From the NCBI RefSeq assembly GCF_000962805.1, contig NZ_JZTW01000005.1:1-64000 (forward strand): 64,000 bases of DNA, in the 5' to 3' direction. The stretch comes from Pseudarthrobacter chlorophenolicus (GTDB lineage: Bacteria; Actinomycetota; Actinomycetes; Actinomycetales; Micrococcaceae). Within the stretch, counting starts at the first letter, position 1. The number at the start of each line of letters is the position of its first letter. This document shows positions 44,020 to 57,114 of the stretch, in pieces. The notes under the pieces were generated by a model that saw only the letters and a program-made list of their open reading frames with translations, was not told where the DNA came from and did no database searches. The position numbers were made by a program, and so were the translations under genes.

Positions 44020-44068
44020 TATAAGCTGGGCACCTGATGTTCCCCTCCCCAGTGAACCGAGGTTTTCC

Positions 44069-45055
44069 GTGCGCCGCTTCGCCGTCCGTCCGTCCCTGGC
44101 CGCCCTTGCCGGCCTGGGCCTGCTGCTCTCCGGATGCAGCGCCCAGCCGGATAACGCTTCGCCGGGGGCGCAGTCCGGTGACACTGGAATCAATGTAGTT
44201 GCCTCCACGAACGTCTACGGCGACATCGCGTCCTCGGTGGGTGGCGATAAGGTCAACGTGACCTCGATCATCACCAAGACCAGCCAGGACCCGCACTCCT
44301 ACGAGGCAACCGCCCAGGACCGGCTGGCAGTATCCAAGGCCGACCTGGTGATCACGAACGGCGGCGGGTACGACGACTTCATGAAGACCCTGGTGGACGG
44401 CAGCAAGCTTGACGCCGCAAACGTGCTTGACGCCGTCGAACTTTCCGGGCTGGAACACTCCGCCGAGGAGGCGGCGCCCTCCGCCGGAGCCGACGCCCCG
44501 GCAGGAGACCACGGGCACGACCATGGTGATTTCAACGAACACGTCTGGTACAGCCTGCATGCCATGGAGCATCTCGCCGATGAGCTGGAAGCCAAACTGT
44601 CGGCACGTGAACCGGAATCCGCGCAGGCGTTCAAGGCCAACGCTGCCTCGTTCAAGTCGTCACTGGAGGAACTGCACGGAAAGCTGGACAGCCTGAAGGC
44701 GTCCGCCGGCGGAGCCCAGGTGGCTGTCACGGAACCCGTGCCGCTCTACCTCCTGGAAGACGCCGGCCTGGTCAACGCAACCCCTGCGGACTACACCGCT
44801 GCGATCGAAGAAGGCACGGACGTGCCGCCCGCCGTCCTTCGGGCGGCCACGGACCTGGTGTCCGGCAAGTCCGTGCGGATGCTCGCCTACAACGAACAGA
44901 CCGAAGGTCCACAGACCGAGGCGCTGAAGAAGGCGGCGGAGGCCGCGGCCGTCCCGGTGGTGGACTTCAACGAAACCCTCCCCGAAGGCAAGACGTACCT
45001 GCAGTGGATGACGGACAATGTGGACAGCATCAGCACAATCCTGGAGAGCAAATAG
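44069..45055 (+). CDS. znuA: zinc ABC transporter substrate-binding lipoprotein
   Basis: The 328-residue protein starts at GTG 44069 after GAGG. A lipoprotein signal has the lipobox LLLSGCSAQ. It is a cluster A-I metal-binding protein: VASTNVYGDIASSVGGDKVN, a His-rich loop DHGHDHGDFNEHVWYSLHAM and C-terminal AYNEQTEGPQTEAL. It captures zinc outside the membrane for the ZnuBC importer. A long Zur-like palindrome lies 50 bp upstream. Confidence 0.9.
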   Translation: MRRFAVRPSLAALAGLGLLLSGCSAQPDNASPGAQSGDTGINVVASTNVYGDIASSVGGDKVNVTSIITKTSQDPHSYEATAQDRLAVSKADLVITNGGGYDDFMKTLVDGSKLDAANVLDAVELSGLEHSAEEAAPSAGADAPAGDHGHDHGDFNEHVWYSLHAMEHLADELEAKLSAREPESAQAFKANAASFKSSLEELHGKLDSLKASAGGAQVAVTEPVPLYLLEDAGLVNATPADYTAAIEEGTDVPPAVLRAATDLVSGKSVRMLAYNEQTEGPQTEALKKAAEAAAVPVVDFNETLPEGKTYLQWMTDNVDSISTILESK

Positions 45056-45871
45056 GTGGAACCAGTCGTCAGCCTTACCGGAGCGTCCCTGAAGTTCGGC
45101 GAGCGGACGCTTTGGGAGGACCTCGACCTGGCTATCAACCCCGGCGAGTTCTTTGCCGTCCTCGGACCCAACGGAAGCGGTAAGACGAGTTTCCTGAAGG
45201 TCCTGCTCGGCCTCCAGAACCTTCACCGCGGCAACGTCGATATCGGCGGCAAGCCGGTGGAGCGTGGCAGCAGGCTGATTGGATACGTCCCGCAACAAAA
45301 ATCCTTTGCCCCGGATACCCCCATGCGCGCCCGCGACTTGGTGGGACTGGGCGTGGACGGCCACCGCTGGGGGCTGCGGCTCCCTTCGGCAAAGACCAGC
45401 CGCCGGATCGACGGGCTCCTGGACCTGGTGGGCGCGGCCGACTACGCGAAGGTGCCCGTGGGCCAGCTGTCGGGCGGCGAGCAGCAACGGCTGCGGGTGG
45501 CCCAGGCCCTTGCCTCGGATCCCCGGGTACTCCTGTGCGACGAGCCGCTCCTCTCACTCGACCTGCACCACCAGCAGGCAGTCAGCGCCCTGATCAACAA
45601 CCAGTGCCGCGAACGCAACAGCGCCGTGGTGTTCGTAACCCACGAAATCAACCCGATCATCGACTATGTGGACAGGGTTCTTTACCTTGCCGGCGGCCGG
45701 TTCAGGGTGGGGACACCGGAAGAGGTCATGACCACCGAGGTGCTGTCCGACCTCTACGGAAGCCATGTTGAGGTTATCCGCGCCAATGGCCGGCTGGTGG
45801 TGGTTGGACTCCCTGACGCCACCACCCACCACCATGCCGAACCGCATGCGCTCGCCGGCGAGGTTGCGTAA
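45056..45871 (+). CDS. znuC: zinc ABC transporter ATP-binding protein
   Basis: The 271-residue protein has Walker A LGPNGSGKTSFLKV, ABC signature [16 protein letters not shown] and Walker B VLLCDEPLLSLDLHHQQAV. Its GTG start follows the znuA stop directly. It energises zinc uptake with the ZnuB permease. The C-terminal end is His-rich (DATTHHHAEPHA). Confidence 0.9.
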   Translation: MEPVVSLTGASLKFGERTLWEDLDLAINPGEFFAVLGPNGSGKTSFLKVLLGLQNLHRGNVDIGGKPVERGSRLIGYVPQQKSFAPDTPMRARDLVGLGVDGHRWGLRLPSAKTSRRIDGLLDLVGAADYAKVPVGQLSGGEQQRLRVAQALASDPRVLLCDEPLLSLDLHHQQAVSALINNQCRERNSAVVFVTHEINPIIDYVDRVLYLAGGRFRVGTPEEVMTTEVLSDLYGSHVEVIRANGRLVVVGLPDATTHHHAEPHALAGEVA

Positions 45872-46746
45872 TGGACATGGACAGCATCCTCGGAGCCATC
45901 TTCAATTTCGACAATTACGGTGAGCTGCTGGTCCTGGTGCAGAACTCCATCTGGGCCGGGGCCATCCTGGGGCTCCTGGGCGGCCTGGTGGGAACCTTCG
46001 TCATGAAGCGGGACCTTGCCTTTGCGGTGCACGGCATCTCCGAGCTGTCCTTCGCCGGTGCGGCCTTCGCCCTGCTCATCGGCGCCGATATCGTCTTCGG
46101 CTCCCTCGTCGGCTCCGTAGCCGCGGCACTGCTGCTGGGGCTGATGGGGGTCAGGGCGCGGGACAAGAACTCGATTATCGGCGTCATCATGCCTTTCGGG
46201 CTCGGCCTGGGAATCCTCTTCCTGTCCCTTTATGAGGGCCGTGCCGCCAACAAGTTTGGCCTGCTGACCGGCCAGATCGTGTCCGTCGACACGGTCCAGC
46301 TCCAGGCGCTGGCAGGGACTGCCGTGGTGGTCATGATTGCGCTGGTTGCCATGTGGCGGCCGCTGAATTTCGCGAGCGTGGATCCCGAGCTTGCCGAGGC
46401 GCGGGGTGTTCCGGTGCGGACCCTGGCCATTGTCTTCATGGTCCTGCTGGGCGTCAGCGTGGCGCTGTCCATCCAGGTGGTGGGTGCCCTGCTGGTGCTG
46501 GCCCTGCTGATTACGCCTGCGGCGGCGGCGCTTCGGGTGACATCGTCCCCGGTGGCCGTGGTGGTCCTGAGCGTGGCTTTCGCTGTGACGGCGACGGTGG
46601 GCGGAATCCTGCTGGCCCTCGGCGGACGGATCCCCATCAGCCCGTACGTGACCACGTTGTCGTTCCTGATCTATGTGGTGTGCCGCGTCATCGGATCCGT
46701 CCGGCAGCGCAGGGGCATCAACGGGCGGGTCCTGCAGCCGCGGTGA
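45871..46746 (+). CDS. znuB: zinc ABC transporter permease
   Basis: The 291-residue protein has eight to nine hydrophobic segments of the ABC-3 permease family (WAGAILGLLGGLVGTFVMKR, LSFAGAAFALLIGADIVFG, VVGALLVLALLITPAAAALR). Its ATG shares a base with the znuC stop. It is the last gene of the zinc importer operon, convergent with the Zur-type regulator. Confidence 0.9.
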   Translation: MDMDSILGAIFNFDNYGELLVLVQNSIWAGAILGLLGGLVGTFVMKRDLAFAVHGISELSFAGAAFALLIGADIVFGSLVGSVAAALLLGLMGVRARDKNSIIGVIMPFGLGLGILFLSLYEGRAANKFGLLTGQIVSVDTVQLQALAGTAVVVMIALVAMWRPLNFASVDPELAEARGVPVRTLAIVFMVLLGVSVALSIQVVGALLVLALLITPAAAALRVTSSPVAVVVLSVAFAVTATVGGILLALGGRIPISPYVTTLSFLIYVVCRVIGSVRQRRGINGRVLQPR

Positions 46747-46786
46747 CGGGATCCGGTGACCGGCTTCGGGCGGAAAACCTCCGGGC

Positions 46787-47251
46787 TTAGGCCCGGCCGG
46801 CGGCCTTGAGAGCGGTGCAGTCCGGGCAGAGGCCAAAGATTTCCACGGTGTGGGCCACCTCGGTGAAGCCGTGTTCGGCAGCGGTGCGGGCAGCCCACGT
46901 TTCGACTGCGGGCGCCTCCACCTCCACGGCCTTGCCGCAGTTGCGGCACAACAGGTGGTGGTGGTGCCCCGTGACGGCGCAGCGCCGGTAGACGGCCTCA
47001 CCCTCGCCGTTGCGCAGCACGTCCACCAGTCCCTCGTCCGCGAGCGACTGGAGGATGCGGTAGGCGGTTGCCAGGGATACCGAGACGCCCTGGTTCTGCA
47101 GGATCCGGTACAGCTCCTGGGTGCTGACGAAGTCGTCCAGTTCGTCCAGTGCCGCGCTGACGGCACGGCGCTGCTTGGTGACGCGCTGTTCCTTGCCGCC
47201 GCCCGCAGCCGGGGCGGGAGGGGTGGAATCAGCCTTGGCGCCGAGCGGCAT
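46787..47251 (-). CDS. zur: Fur-family regulator, probably Zur
   Basis: The product (about 154 residues from ATG 47251; a longer start at 47317 exists) has a Fur winged helix (VTKQRRAVSAALDELDDFVS, TAYRILQSLADEGLVDVLRN). The metal-binding domain is HHHHLLCRNCGKAVEVEAPA and ends with CPDC. Its position next to znuABC and the palindrome before znuA argue for Zur, a zinc-dependent repressor of zinc uptake. The N-terminal extension is Ala/Pro-rich. Confidence 0.85.
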   Translation of the reverse strand: MPLGAKADSTPPAPAAGGGKEQRVTKQRRAVSAALDELDDFVSTQELYRILQNQGVSVSLATAYRILQSLADEGLVDVLRNGEGEAVYRRCAVTGHHHHLLCRNCGKAVEVEAPAVETWAARTAAEHGFTEVAHTVEIFGLCPDCTALKAAGRA

Positions 47252-47346
47252 GGATGAACTCGCTTCCGTGGTGTTGGTGGCAACGATCAAGATTACCAGC
47301 CGGAGCTCCGTGGACACCTTTCCGGGGCCCGTCCTAGGCTGGCGCT

Positions 47347-48003
47347 ATGAAGCTGACGAAATACACCCATGCCTGTGTCCGCCTCGAGAAGGACAGCCGG
47401 GTCCTGGTGATCGACCCCGGCAACTTTTCCGAGACCGGGGAGGCGCTGGCCGGTGCGGAATCGGTGCTGGTGACCCACGAACACGCTGACCATATCGACG
47501 TCGACGCCGTGGCAGGTGCCCTGCGCAACAACACGGGCCTATCGCTGTATGCCCCGGCAGGCGTCGCCGCACAGATGCGCTCCGAAGCCGGGGGCGCGGA
47601 GGACCGCATCCACGCGGTGGAAGCAGGGTCTTCCTTCCAGGCAGCCGGCTTCGATATCCGAAGCTTTGGCGGCCAGCATGCGCTGATCCATCCACAGATT
47701 CCGGTGGTGGCAAACATCGGCTACCTGCTGGACGAAAACCTGTACCACCCGGGAGACTCCTTCATCATCCCTGACGGAATCAGTGTGAAGACCCTGCTGG
47801 TCCCGCTCCATGCGCCGTGGAGCAAGGCCGGGGAAGTGGTGGACTTTGTGGTGGGCGTCCGCGCGCCGAAAGCCTTCCAGATCCATGACGGACTGCTCAA
47901 CGACAACGGCCTGAAGATTGTAGAAGCCCACGTCCAGCGGATCGGTGCGAAGTACGGCACCGACTACGCCCACCTGAATGCAGGGGAGTCCGTGGACATC
48001 TAG
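47347..48003 (+). CDS. metallo-beta-lactamase-fold hydrolase
   Basis: The 218-residue protein has the MBL metal motif [15 protein letters not shown] (HxHxDH) and downstream [10 protein letters not shown] and PLHAPWSK. It is of the UlaG-like/MBL-fold type. A GAYLL-type substrate clue is absent, so the reaction is unknown. It is divergent from zur and convergent with the Cds1-like gene, overlapping its stop by 4 bp. Confidence 0.82.
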   Translation: MKLTKYTHACVRLEKDSRVLVIDPGNFSETGEALAGAESVLVTHEHADHIDVDAVAGALRNNTGLSLYAPAGVAAQMRSEAGGAEDRIHAVEAGSSFQAAGFDIRSFGGQHALIHPQIPVVANIGYLLDENLYHPGDSFIIPDGISVKTLLVPLHAPWSKAGEVVDFVVGVRAPKAFQIHDGLLNDNGLKIVEAHVQRIGAKYGTDYAHLNAGESVDI

Positions 48004-49160
48004 GCTCCCGTCCACCGGCCCGTCTCGAAGAACTCCGCGATGACCGCTTCCCACGGCGCGGGGTCCAGGCCCCGGGAGGCCAGCCACGTGGCGTTGTGGT
48101 AACTGCCCGCGTAGCGTTCGCCGCCGTCGCACATCAGGGAGACCACGCTGCCGCGGCGCCCTTCCGCCACCATCTCTGCGATGAGTTGCCAGACGCCCCA
48201 GAGATTGGTGCCCGTCGATGGGCCGGCGTGGAGCCCGGCGAGCGAACGCAGGTGCCGCATGGCTGCCACCGACGCCGCGTCCGGGACCTGGACCATCCGG
48301 TCGATCACGGACGGCACGAAGCTCGGTTCCATGCGCGGCCGCCCGATCCCTTCGATGCGGGACGGCAATCCCGTGGCAGGGCTTGCGCCAGTACTGTGGC
48401 CAAGCCACCCGGGGTAGAAAGCCGAATTCTCTGGATCCACCACCAGCAGTTGCGTGGGGTGGCTGTGGTACCGCAGGTAGCGGCCGATGGTGGCGCTGGT
48501 GCCACCGGTTCCGGCTCCCACCACGATCCAGTCCGGCACCGGGTGCTCCTCCTGGCTGAGCTGGCCGAAGATGGACTCGGCGATGTTGTTGTTCCCGCGC
48601 CAATCAGTGGCCCGCTCGGCGTACGTGAACTGGTCCATGTAATGCCCGTTGGAAGTGGCAGCCACCTCTTCCGCCGCGGCATACACATCGGAAGCATGGT
48701 CCACCAGCAGGCAGGAACCGCCGAACTGTTCGATCAGGGCGATCTTTTCCGGACTGGTGCTCCGGGCCATGACCGCGACGAACGGCAGCCCCAGGAGCTG
48801 GGCAAAGTAGGCCTCGGAGACGGCTGTGCTGCCGCTGGAAGCCTCAACGATGGTGGTACCGGAACGGATCCAGCCGTTGACCAGGCCGAAGAGGAAGAGG
48901 GACCGTGCCAGCCGGTGTTTCAGGCTGCCCGACCGGTGCGTGGACTCGTCCTTCAGGTAGAGCTGGACGCCCCAGTGCTCCGGCAGCGGGATCGAATAGA
49001 GATGGGTGTCGGCGGAGCGGTTGTTCTCCGCCGTAATCCTGCGGATGGCCTGGTCGGCCCATTCCCGGTCCTGCCGCGCGCGGCCGCTCCCGTCCGCACC
49101 TGCCCTGCCGCCGTCGCCTGCGTTGCCCCCGCCTGCATAACCGTTGTATCCGTTTGCCAC
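48000..49160 (-). CDS. PLP-dependent cysteine synthase/Cds1-like enzyme
   Basis: The 386-residue protein starts at GTG 49160 and has a Gly-rich leader. The PLP lysine is in [18 protein letters not shown], the Asn/Ser loop is in [18 protein letters not shown], and the Gly-rich phosphate loop is in [14 protein letters not shown]. It belongs to the cysteine synthase superfamily and resembles the mycobacterial cysteine desulfhydrase Cds1. Cysteine breakdown to pyruvate and sulfide is the likely reaction, but not proven by sequence. A rhodanese gene is divergent next door. Confidence 0.8.
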   Translation of the reverse strand: MANGYNGYAGGGNAGDGGRAGADGSGRARQDREWADQAIRRITAENNRSADTHLYSIPLPEHWGVQLYLKDESTHRSGSLKHRLARSLFLFGLVNGWIRSGTTIVEASSGSTAVSEAYFAQLLGLPFVAVMARSTSPEKIALIEQFGGSCLLVDHASDVYAAAEEVAATSNGHYMDQFTYAERATDWRGNNNIAESIFGQLSQEEHPVPDWIVVGAGTGGTSATIGRYLRYHSHPTQLLVVDPENSAFYPGWLGHSTGASPATGLPSRIEGIGRPRMEPSFVPSVIDRMVQVPDAASVAAMRHLRSLAGLHAGPSTGTNLWGVWQLIAEMVAEGRRGSVVSLMCDGGERYAGSYHNATWLASRGLDPAPWEAVIAEFFETGRWTGA

Positions 49161-49234
49161 CGCACCAGCCTACCCGCGGACGGAAGCGCACCCGCCTAGA
49201 GTGGAAGGACAATGGCAACCACCCAAGGAGAACG

Positions 49235-50131
49235 ATGAATCCCCTGATGGACGTGGCCCGGCTTACGGCGCTCCTCGCGGAAGGCCGGCGCACCGTGCTG
49301 CTGGATGTCCGCTGGGCGCTGGGCGATCCGCATGGCAGGGACCATTACCTCGCCGGCCATGTGCCCGGCGCCGTGTTCGTGGACCTGGCCACGGAACTCG
49401 CTGCCCACGCAGAGCCCAGGCGGGGGAGGCATCCCTTGCCCCTTCCGGCAGACTTCCAGGCGTCAGCCCGCCGCTGGGGGATCAACGACGGAGACGTGGT
49501 GGTGGCGTACGACGACACCGGAAACATGGCCGCCGCCAGGGTGTGGTGGATGCTGCGGAACGCCGGGTTCCCCGAGGCATACCTGCTCGACGGCGGCCTG
49601 GCGGCCTGGCGTGCCGCCGGCCTGGCCATCGAAACCGGCCCTGTGCGGCCGGTCGCGGGGAACGTGGCCCTGGGCGACGGTGCCATGCCCGTGGCCGACG
49701 CCGCTGCTGCCGCCACCTGGGCGGAGAGCGGGCTCCTGCTCGATGCGCGGGCGGGGGAGCGGTACCGCGGCGAAGTTGAGCCGGTGGACCCCCGGGCCGG
49801 GCACATTCCCGGGGCCGTCAGTGCGCCGACGACGGAGAATATCGATGGATCGGGCACGTTCCTGCCGGCGGAGGTATTGCGGAGCAGGTTCGAGGCGCTT
49901 GGCGTCCGGGAAGAGGTACCCGTGGCCGTGTACTGCGGTTCCGGGGTGACTGCCGCGCACCAGGTCGCCGCGCTGGCCGCTGCAGGATTTGCGGCGGCGC
50001 TGTACCCGGGCTCTTTCTCCGAGTGGTCGAACCACCCGGAGCTGCCCGTGGCCACCGGCCAGGAACCTGGAAGCACCGCCCGGGAGCCGGCTGGAAACGG
50101 CGCCGCAGGCAAGGGTAGCGTCGCACTATGA
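49235..50131 (+). CDS. sulfurtransferase with two rhodanese domains
   Basis: From ATG 49235, with AAGGAG upstream, the product is 298 residues. It has two rhodanese domains, an inactive N-terminal one (LLDVRWALGDPHGRDHYLAG) and a C-terminal one with the catalytic Cys in AVYCGSGVTAAHQVAALAAA. It transfers sulfur from thiosulfate or mercaptopyruvate to an acceptor. Its stop overlaps the next gene (ATGA). Confidence 0.88.
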   Translation: MNPLMDVARLTALLAEGRRTVLLDVRWALGDPHGRDHYLAGHVPGAVFVDLATELAAHAEPRRGRHPLPLPADFQASARRWGINDGDVVVAYDDTGNMAAARVWWMLRNAGFPEAYLLDGGLAAWRAAGLAIETGPVRPVAGNVALGDGAMPVADAAAAATWAESGLLLDARAGERYRGEVEPVDPRAGHIPGAVSAPTTENIDGSGTFLPAEVLRSRFEALGVREEVPVAVYCGSGVTAAHQVAALAAAGFAAALYPGSFSEWSNHPELPVATGQEPGSTAREPAGNGAAGKGSVAL

Positions 50132-51300
50132 CCCCAGGACGCCCCGTTCCCCCGCCCCTTGCCCAGCCCATCGAACCCGTTGCCGACCTTCCCGCCGGCG
50201 GCCTTCCCGCCAGCGCGGCAGCCGGCCTGCTGGCTGCAGCCCGCGGAGCCGTCTCCCCGGACAGCGGCTTGGTCCCGCTGACGGTTGCCCGCCGTGCCCC
50301 TAAGACCGACGACGTCGAGATCGCCATTGAATTCTGCGGGCTTTGCCATTCCGACGTCCACGCCGCCCGGGGCGAGTGGGGCGGCCAAACCTACCCGCTG
50401 ATTCCCGGCCACGAGATTGTGGGACGGGTCAGCCGCGTCGGTGCCGGCGTCACGGACTTCGCCGTGGGGGACCGTGTGGGCGTCGGCTGCATTGTGGATT
50501 CCTGCCGGGAATGCGAAAGCTGCCTCGACGGCTTGGAACAGTACTGCGAAAACGGCATGACCGGAACGTACGGTGCCACGGACCGGAGGAATGGTGACAC
50601 CGTGACCCAGGGCGGCTACTCTTCCTCGATCGTGGTGGACCGCCGGTATGTCCTCCGCGTCCCGGATGCACTGGACCCGGCTGCCGCCGCGCCGCTGCTC
50701 TGCGCCGGTGTGACCACTTACTCGCCGTTGCGGCACTTCGATGTTGAAGAAGGCGACGTGGTGGGCGTGGTGGGCCTGGGCGGACTCGGTCACATGGCGG
50801 TCAAGCTGGCCAAGGCCATGGGTGCGCGGGTGGTTGTGTTTACCACCTCGGAATCCAAGGTGGCCGCCGCACTGGAACTTGGGGCGGATGAGGTGGTCCT
50901 GTCCCGGGACGCAGATGCCATGGCGCGCGCCAACCGGACCATCGACGTCATCATCGACACCGTCGCGGCGCCGCACGATCTGAATGCGCTCTTCCGCACC
51001 CTCCGCGTGGACGGTGCGCTGTTCCAGCTCGGTCTGCCGTCCGGGGAGATGCCTCCAGTAAATCCGCGGACCCTCATCCGACGCCGCGTTGCTTATGCCG
51101 GCTCCCTGATCGGCGGTATCGCAGAAACGCAGGAGATGCTGGACTTCTGCGCCGAACACGGCGTGCTGGCCGATATTGAAGTGGTCGGTGCGCACCAGCT
51201 TGATGAAGCGTACGACCGGATGGTTGCCGGCGACGTCAAATACCGTTTCGTGCTGGACGCCGGAACCCTTCACCCACCCGCCAAGGAGGCAGACGCATGA
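50128..51300 (+). CDS. zinc-dependent NAD(P) alcohol dehydrogenase (CAD type)
   Basis: The 390-residue protein has the catalytic zinc ligands EFCGLCHSDVHAARGEWG and IPGHEIVGRVSRVGAG, a structural zinc site with four Cys (CRECESCLDGLEQYC), and the nucleotide motif VVGLGGLGHMAVKLAKAM. It reduces aldehydes or oxidises alcohols; this subgroup often uses NADPH. The N-terminus carries a 40-residue extension. It is co-translated with the rhodanese gene and followed by a HIT gene with overlap. Confidence 0.88.
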   Translation: MTPGRPVPPPLAQPIEPVADLPAGGLPASAAAGLLAAARGAVSPDSGLVPLTVARRAPKTDDVEIAIEFCGLCHSDVHAARGEWGGQTYPLIPGHEIVGRVSRVGAGVTDFAVGDRVGVGCIVDSCRECESCLDGLEQYCENGMTGTYGATDRRNGDTVTQGGYSSSIVVDRRYVLRVPDALDPAAAAPLLCAGVTTYSPLRHFDVEEGDVVGVVGLGGLGHMAVKLAKAMGARVVVFTTSESKVAAALELGADEVVLSRDADAMARANRTIDVIIDTVAAPHDLNALFRTLRVDGALFQLGLPSGEMPPVNPRTLIRRRVAYAGSLIGGIAETQEMLDFCAEHGVLADIEVVGAHQLDEAYDRMVAGDVKYRFVLDAGTLHPPAKEADA

Positions 51301-51725
51301 GCACGCTTTTCACCAAGATCCTGAACGGCGAGATTCCCGGCCGGTTTGTGTGGCGCGAAGAGGGCGTCGGCGCCTTTCTCACCACCGGGCCCCTGGCCGA
51401 CGGCCACACCCTGGTGGTTCCCACCGAGGAAGTGGACCGCTGGACCGACGCATCGCCCGAGACGCTGGCAAAAGTCATGGAGGTGGCACGGCGGATCGGC
51501 GCAGTCCAGGTGGATATCTTCGGCGCGAGCCGCGCCGGGCTGATCGTGGCCGGGTACGAGATCAACCACCTGCACGTCCACGTGTGGCCGTCCCGGACCA
51601 TGGCAGACTTCGACTTCGGATCCGCGGACCAGAACCCGGACCCCGCCGTTCTCGATGCCAATGCTGCCAAACTCCGTGAGGGTCTCCGGGCTGCCGGGTA
51701 CGGGGAGTTTGTCCCGGCCGATTAG
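51297..51725 (+). CDS. HIT-family nucleotide hydrolase/transferase
   Basis: The 142-residue protein has the start LFTKILNGEIPGRFVWREEG, the fold strand DGHTLVVPTEEV and the histidine triad HLHVHVWPSR. HIT proteins hydrolyse adenosine polyphosphates or nucleoside phosphoramidates. It is the third gene of the rhodanese-ADH-HIT operon and ends at a strong terminator. Confidence 0.9.
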   Translation: MSTLFTKILNGEIPGRFVWREEGVGAFLTTGPLADGHTLVVPTEEVDRWTDASPETLAKVMEVARRIGAVQVDIFGASRAGLIVAGYEINHLHVHVWPSRTMADFDFGSADQNPDPAVLDANAAKLREGLRAAGYGEFVPAD

Positions 51726-51730
51726 GCCTT

Positions 51731-51763
51731 GCTGATTGCCGGCGCCCTGTGCCGGCAATCAGC
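51731..51763. terminator. bidirectional terminator between HIT gene and fabH
   Basis: A perfect 13-bp stem (51731-51743 with 51751-51763, GCTGATTGCCGGC) lies between the convergent genes. Confidence 0.85.
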
Positions 51764-51779
51764 AGCCCGGCGGGATCCG

Positions 51780-52763
51780 CTAGGCGCGGCGGGGCGTCAT
51801 GGCCACCATGCCGGCGTAGGTGAAGCCTCCGCCGAACCCGAAGAGCAGTGCCGGGACATCCGCCGGGATTTTGCCGGAGTGCCACCACTTGCTCAAGCCG
51901 AGCGGCACGCTGGCAGCAGACGTGTTGCCCGACTCGGTGACATCGGTGATGACAACGCGGTCCGTCATGCCCAGGGCCTCGGCGAGCGGTTCGATGATGC
52001 GCAGGTTGGCCTGGTGCGCGGCCAGTACCTGGATGTCGTCCAGCGTCAGGCCCGCGCGGGCAACGGTCTCGCGGGCGCGCTCCGGAGCCTTGGTGAGGGC
52101 CCAGCGGAGCACCTCGCGGCCGTTCTGGGCGAAGCGTCCCGAGGGCGGGGAAATCTTGACGGCGTCGGCCATGCCGATCTCGGAACCCCACACCACCGGG
52201 CCGATTCGCGGGGTGTCGGAAGGACGCACGACGGCGGCGCCCGCACCGTCGGCGGTGAGCACCGCCGTCGCGCGGTCCGTCCAGTCAGTCACCGCTGAGA
52301 GGGTTTCGGCCCCCACCACGATTGCGTGCGAGGCGCTTCCGGTGCGGATGGCCTGGTCGGCGATGCCCAGGGCGTATTCGAATCCCGAACAGGCCGTGTT
52401 CACGTCCATGATGGCCGGTCCCCGGCCGTCCCGTCCCAGCCCGAGGGCTGCCGACACACGTCCGGCAGTGTTGGGTGAGCGCTCGGCGGCCGTGGTGGTG
52501 GCCACGACGACGAGGTCGATGTCCGCGGCCGGAACGCCTGAGTCTTCCAGCGCCATCCGTGCGGCGGGAATGGCGAGGTCCACCACGGTTTCGCCCTCCG
52601 CGGCGATACGCCTGGTGATGATGCCGGTCCGCTGGCGGATCCATTCGTCGTTGGTGTCCATCATGCCTTCGAGTTCATGGTTGTCCATGACGCGCAGCGG
52701 CTGTGCGTGGCCAAGGCCGGCTATCTCGGTGCCGGCAGGCCCGTGGGCAAGCGAAATCTCCAT
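51780..52763 (-). CDS. fabH: beta-ketoacyl-ACP synthase III
   Basis: From ATG 52763, preceded by GAGAGGA, the product is 327 residues. The catalytic triad is visible: Cys in DVNTACSGFEYALGIADQ, His in VLAAHQANLRIIEPLAEA and Asn in VTESGNTSAASVPLGLSK. It condenses acyl-CoA with malonyl-ACP to start fatty acid synthesis. This copy stands alone, outside a fab cluster, between HrpA and the HIT gene. Confidence 0.9.
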   Translation of the reverse strand: MEISLAHGPAGTEIAGLGHAQPLRVMDNHELEGMMDTNDEWIRQRTGIITRRIAAEGETVVDLAIPAARMALEDSGVPAADIDLVVVATTTAAERSPNTAGRVSAALGLGRDGRGPAIMDVNTACSGFEYALGIADQAIRTGSASHAIVVGAETLSAVTDWTDRATAVLTADGAGAAVVRPSDTPRIGPVVWGSEIGMADAVKISPPSGRFAQNGREVLRWALTKAPERARETVARAGLTLDDIQVLAAHQANLRIIEPLAEALGMTDRVVITDVTESGNTSAASVPLGLSKWWHSGKIPADVPALLFGFGGGFTYAGMVAMTPRRA

Positions 52764-52794
52764 GGGGTTTCCTCTCGTGGGGTAAGTTTGCCCG

Positions 52795-56796
<4,002 letters not shown>

Positions 56797-56865
56797 GGCT
56801 GCAGACAGTCTACTGCGGCGGGGCCGGCTCCCTGTGGTTCGACTGCCTGCGGCGGTTGCTGGTGC

Positions 56866-57033
56866 CTAGAAGATGCGGAGGGTGTAGTTGGTGCTGGGCA
56901 GGTCCAGTGCGGACCAGTCCCGGTGCGAAGCGACGGGCGGGGTGTGCCCCCGGCCGTCGCTGAGGAGTGCCGCCACGGTGGCCGCGGCGACGAGGAGGAG
57001 GACGATGACGAGGATGGCTGCGAAGATTTCCAT
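56866..57033 (-). CDS. small single-span membrane protein
   Basis: The 55-residue product begins MEIFAAILVIVLLLVAAATV, a clear membrane helix, then a short soluble tail (GHTPPVASHRDWSALDLPST). GGAGG lies very close to the ATG, so the start is not ideal. It may be a small hypothetical protein of the Micrococcaceae. The much longer frame running to 58407 is antisense to the GlxA-type gene and is rejected. Confidence 0.5.
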   Translation of the reverse strand: MEIFAAILVIVLLLVAAATVAALLSDGRGHTPPVASHRDWSALDLPSTNYTLRIF

Positions 57034-57114
57034 ACCTCCATGGTTCGCCCGTAGGGCATCAAGAAACAGTGGCAGAAATGCCCAAAAAGAGAGAATTTCT
57101 GCCACACTGGAGAC

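Noticed and set aside
45754..47283. 509-codon minus-strand open frame
   Set aside because: It is antisense to znuB and in the wrong frame over zur; low-complexity His/Gln/Arg content.
49345..51273. 642-codon minus-strand open frame
   Set aside because: It is antisense to rhodanese and alcohol dehydrogenase genes with full motifs.
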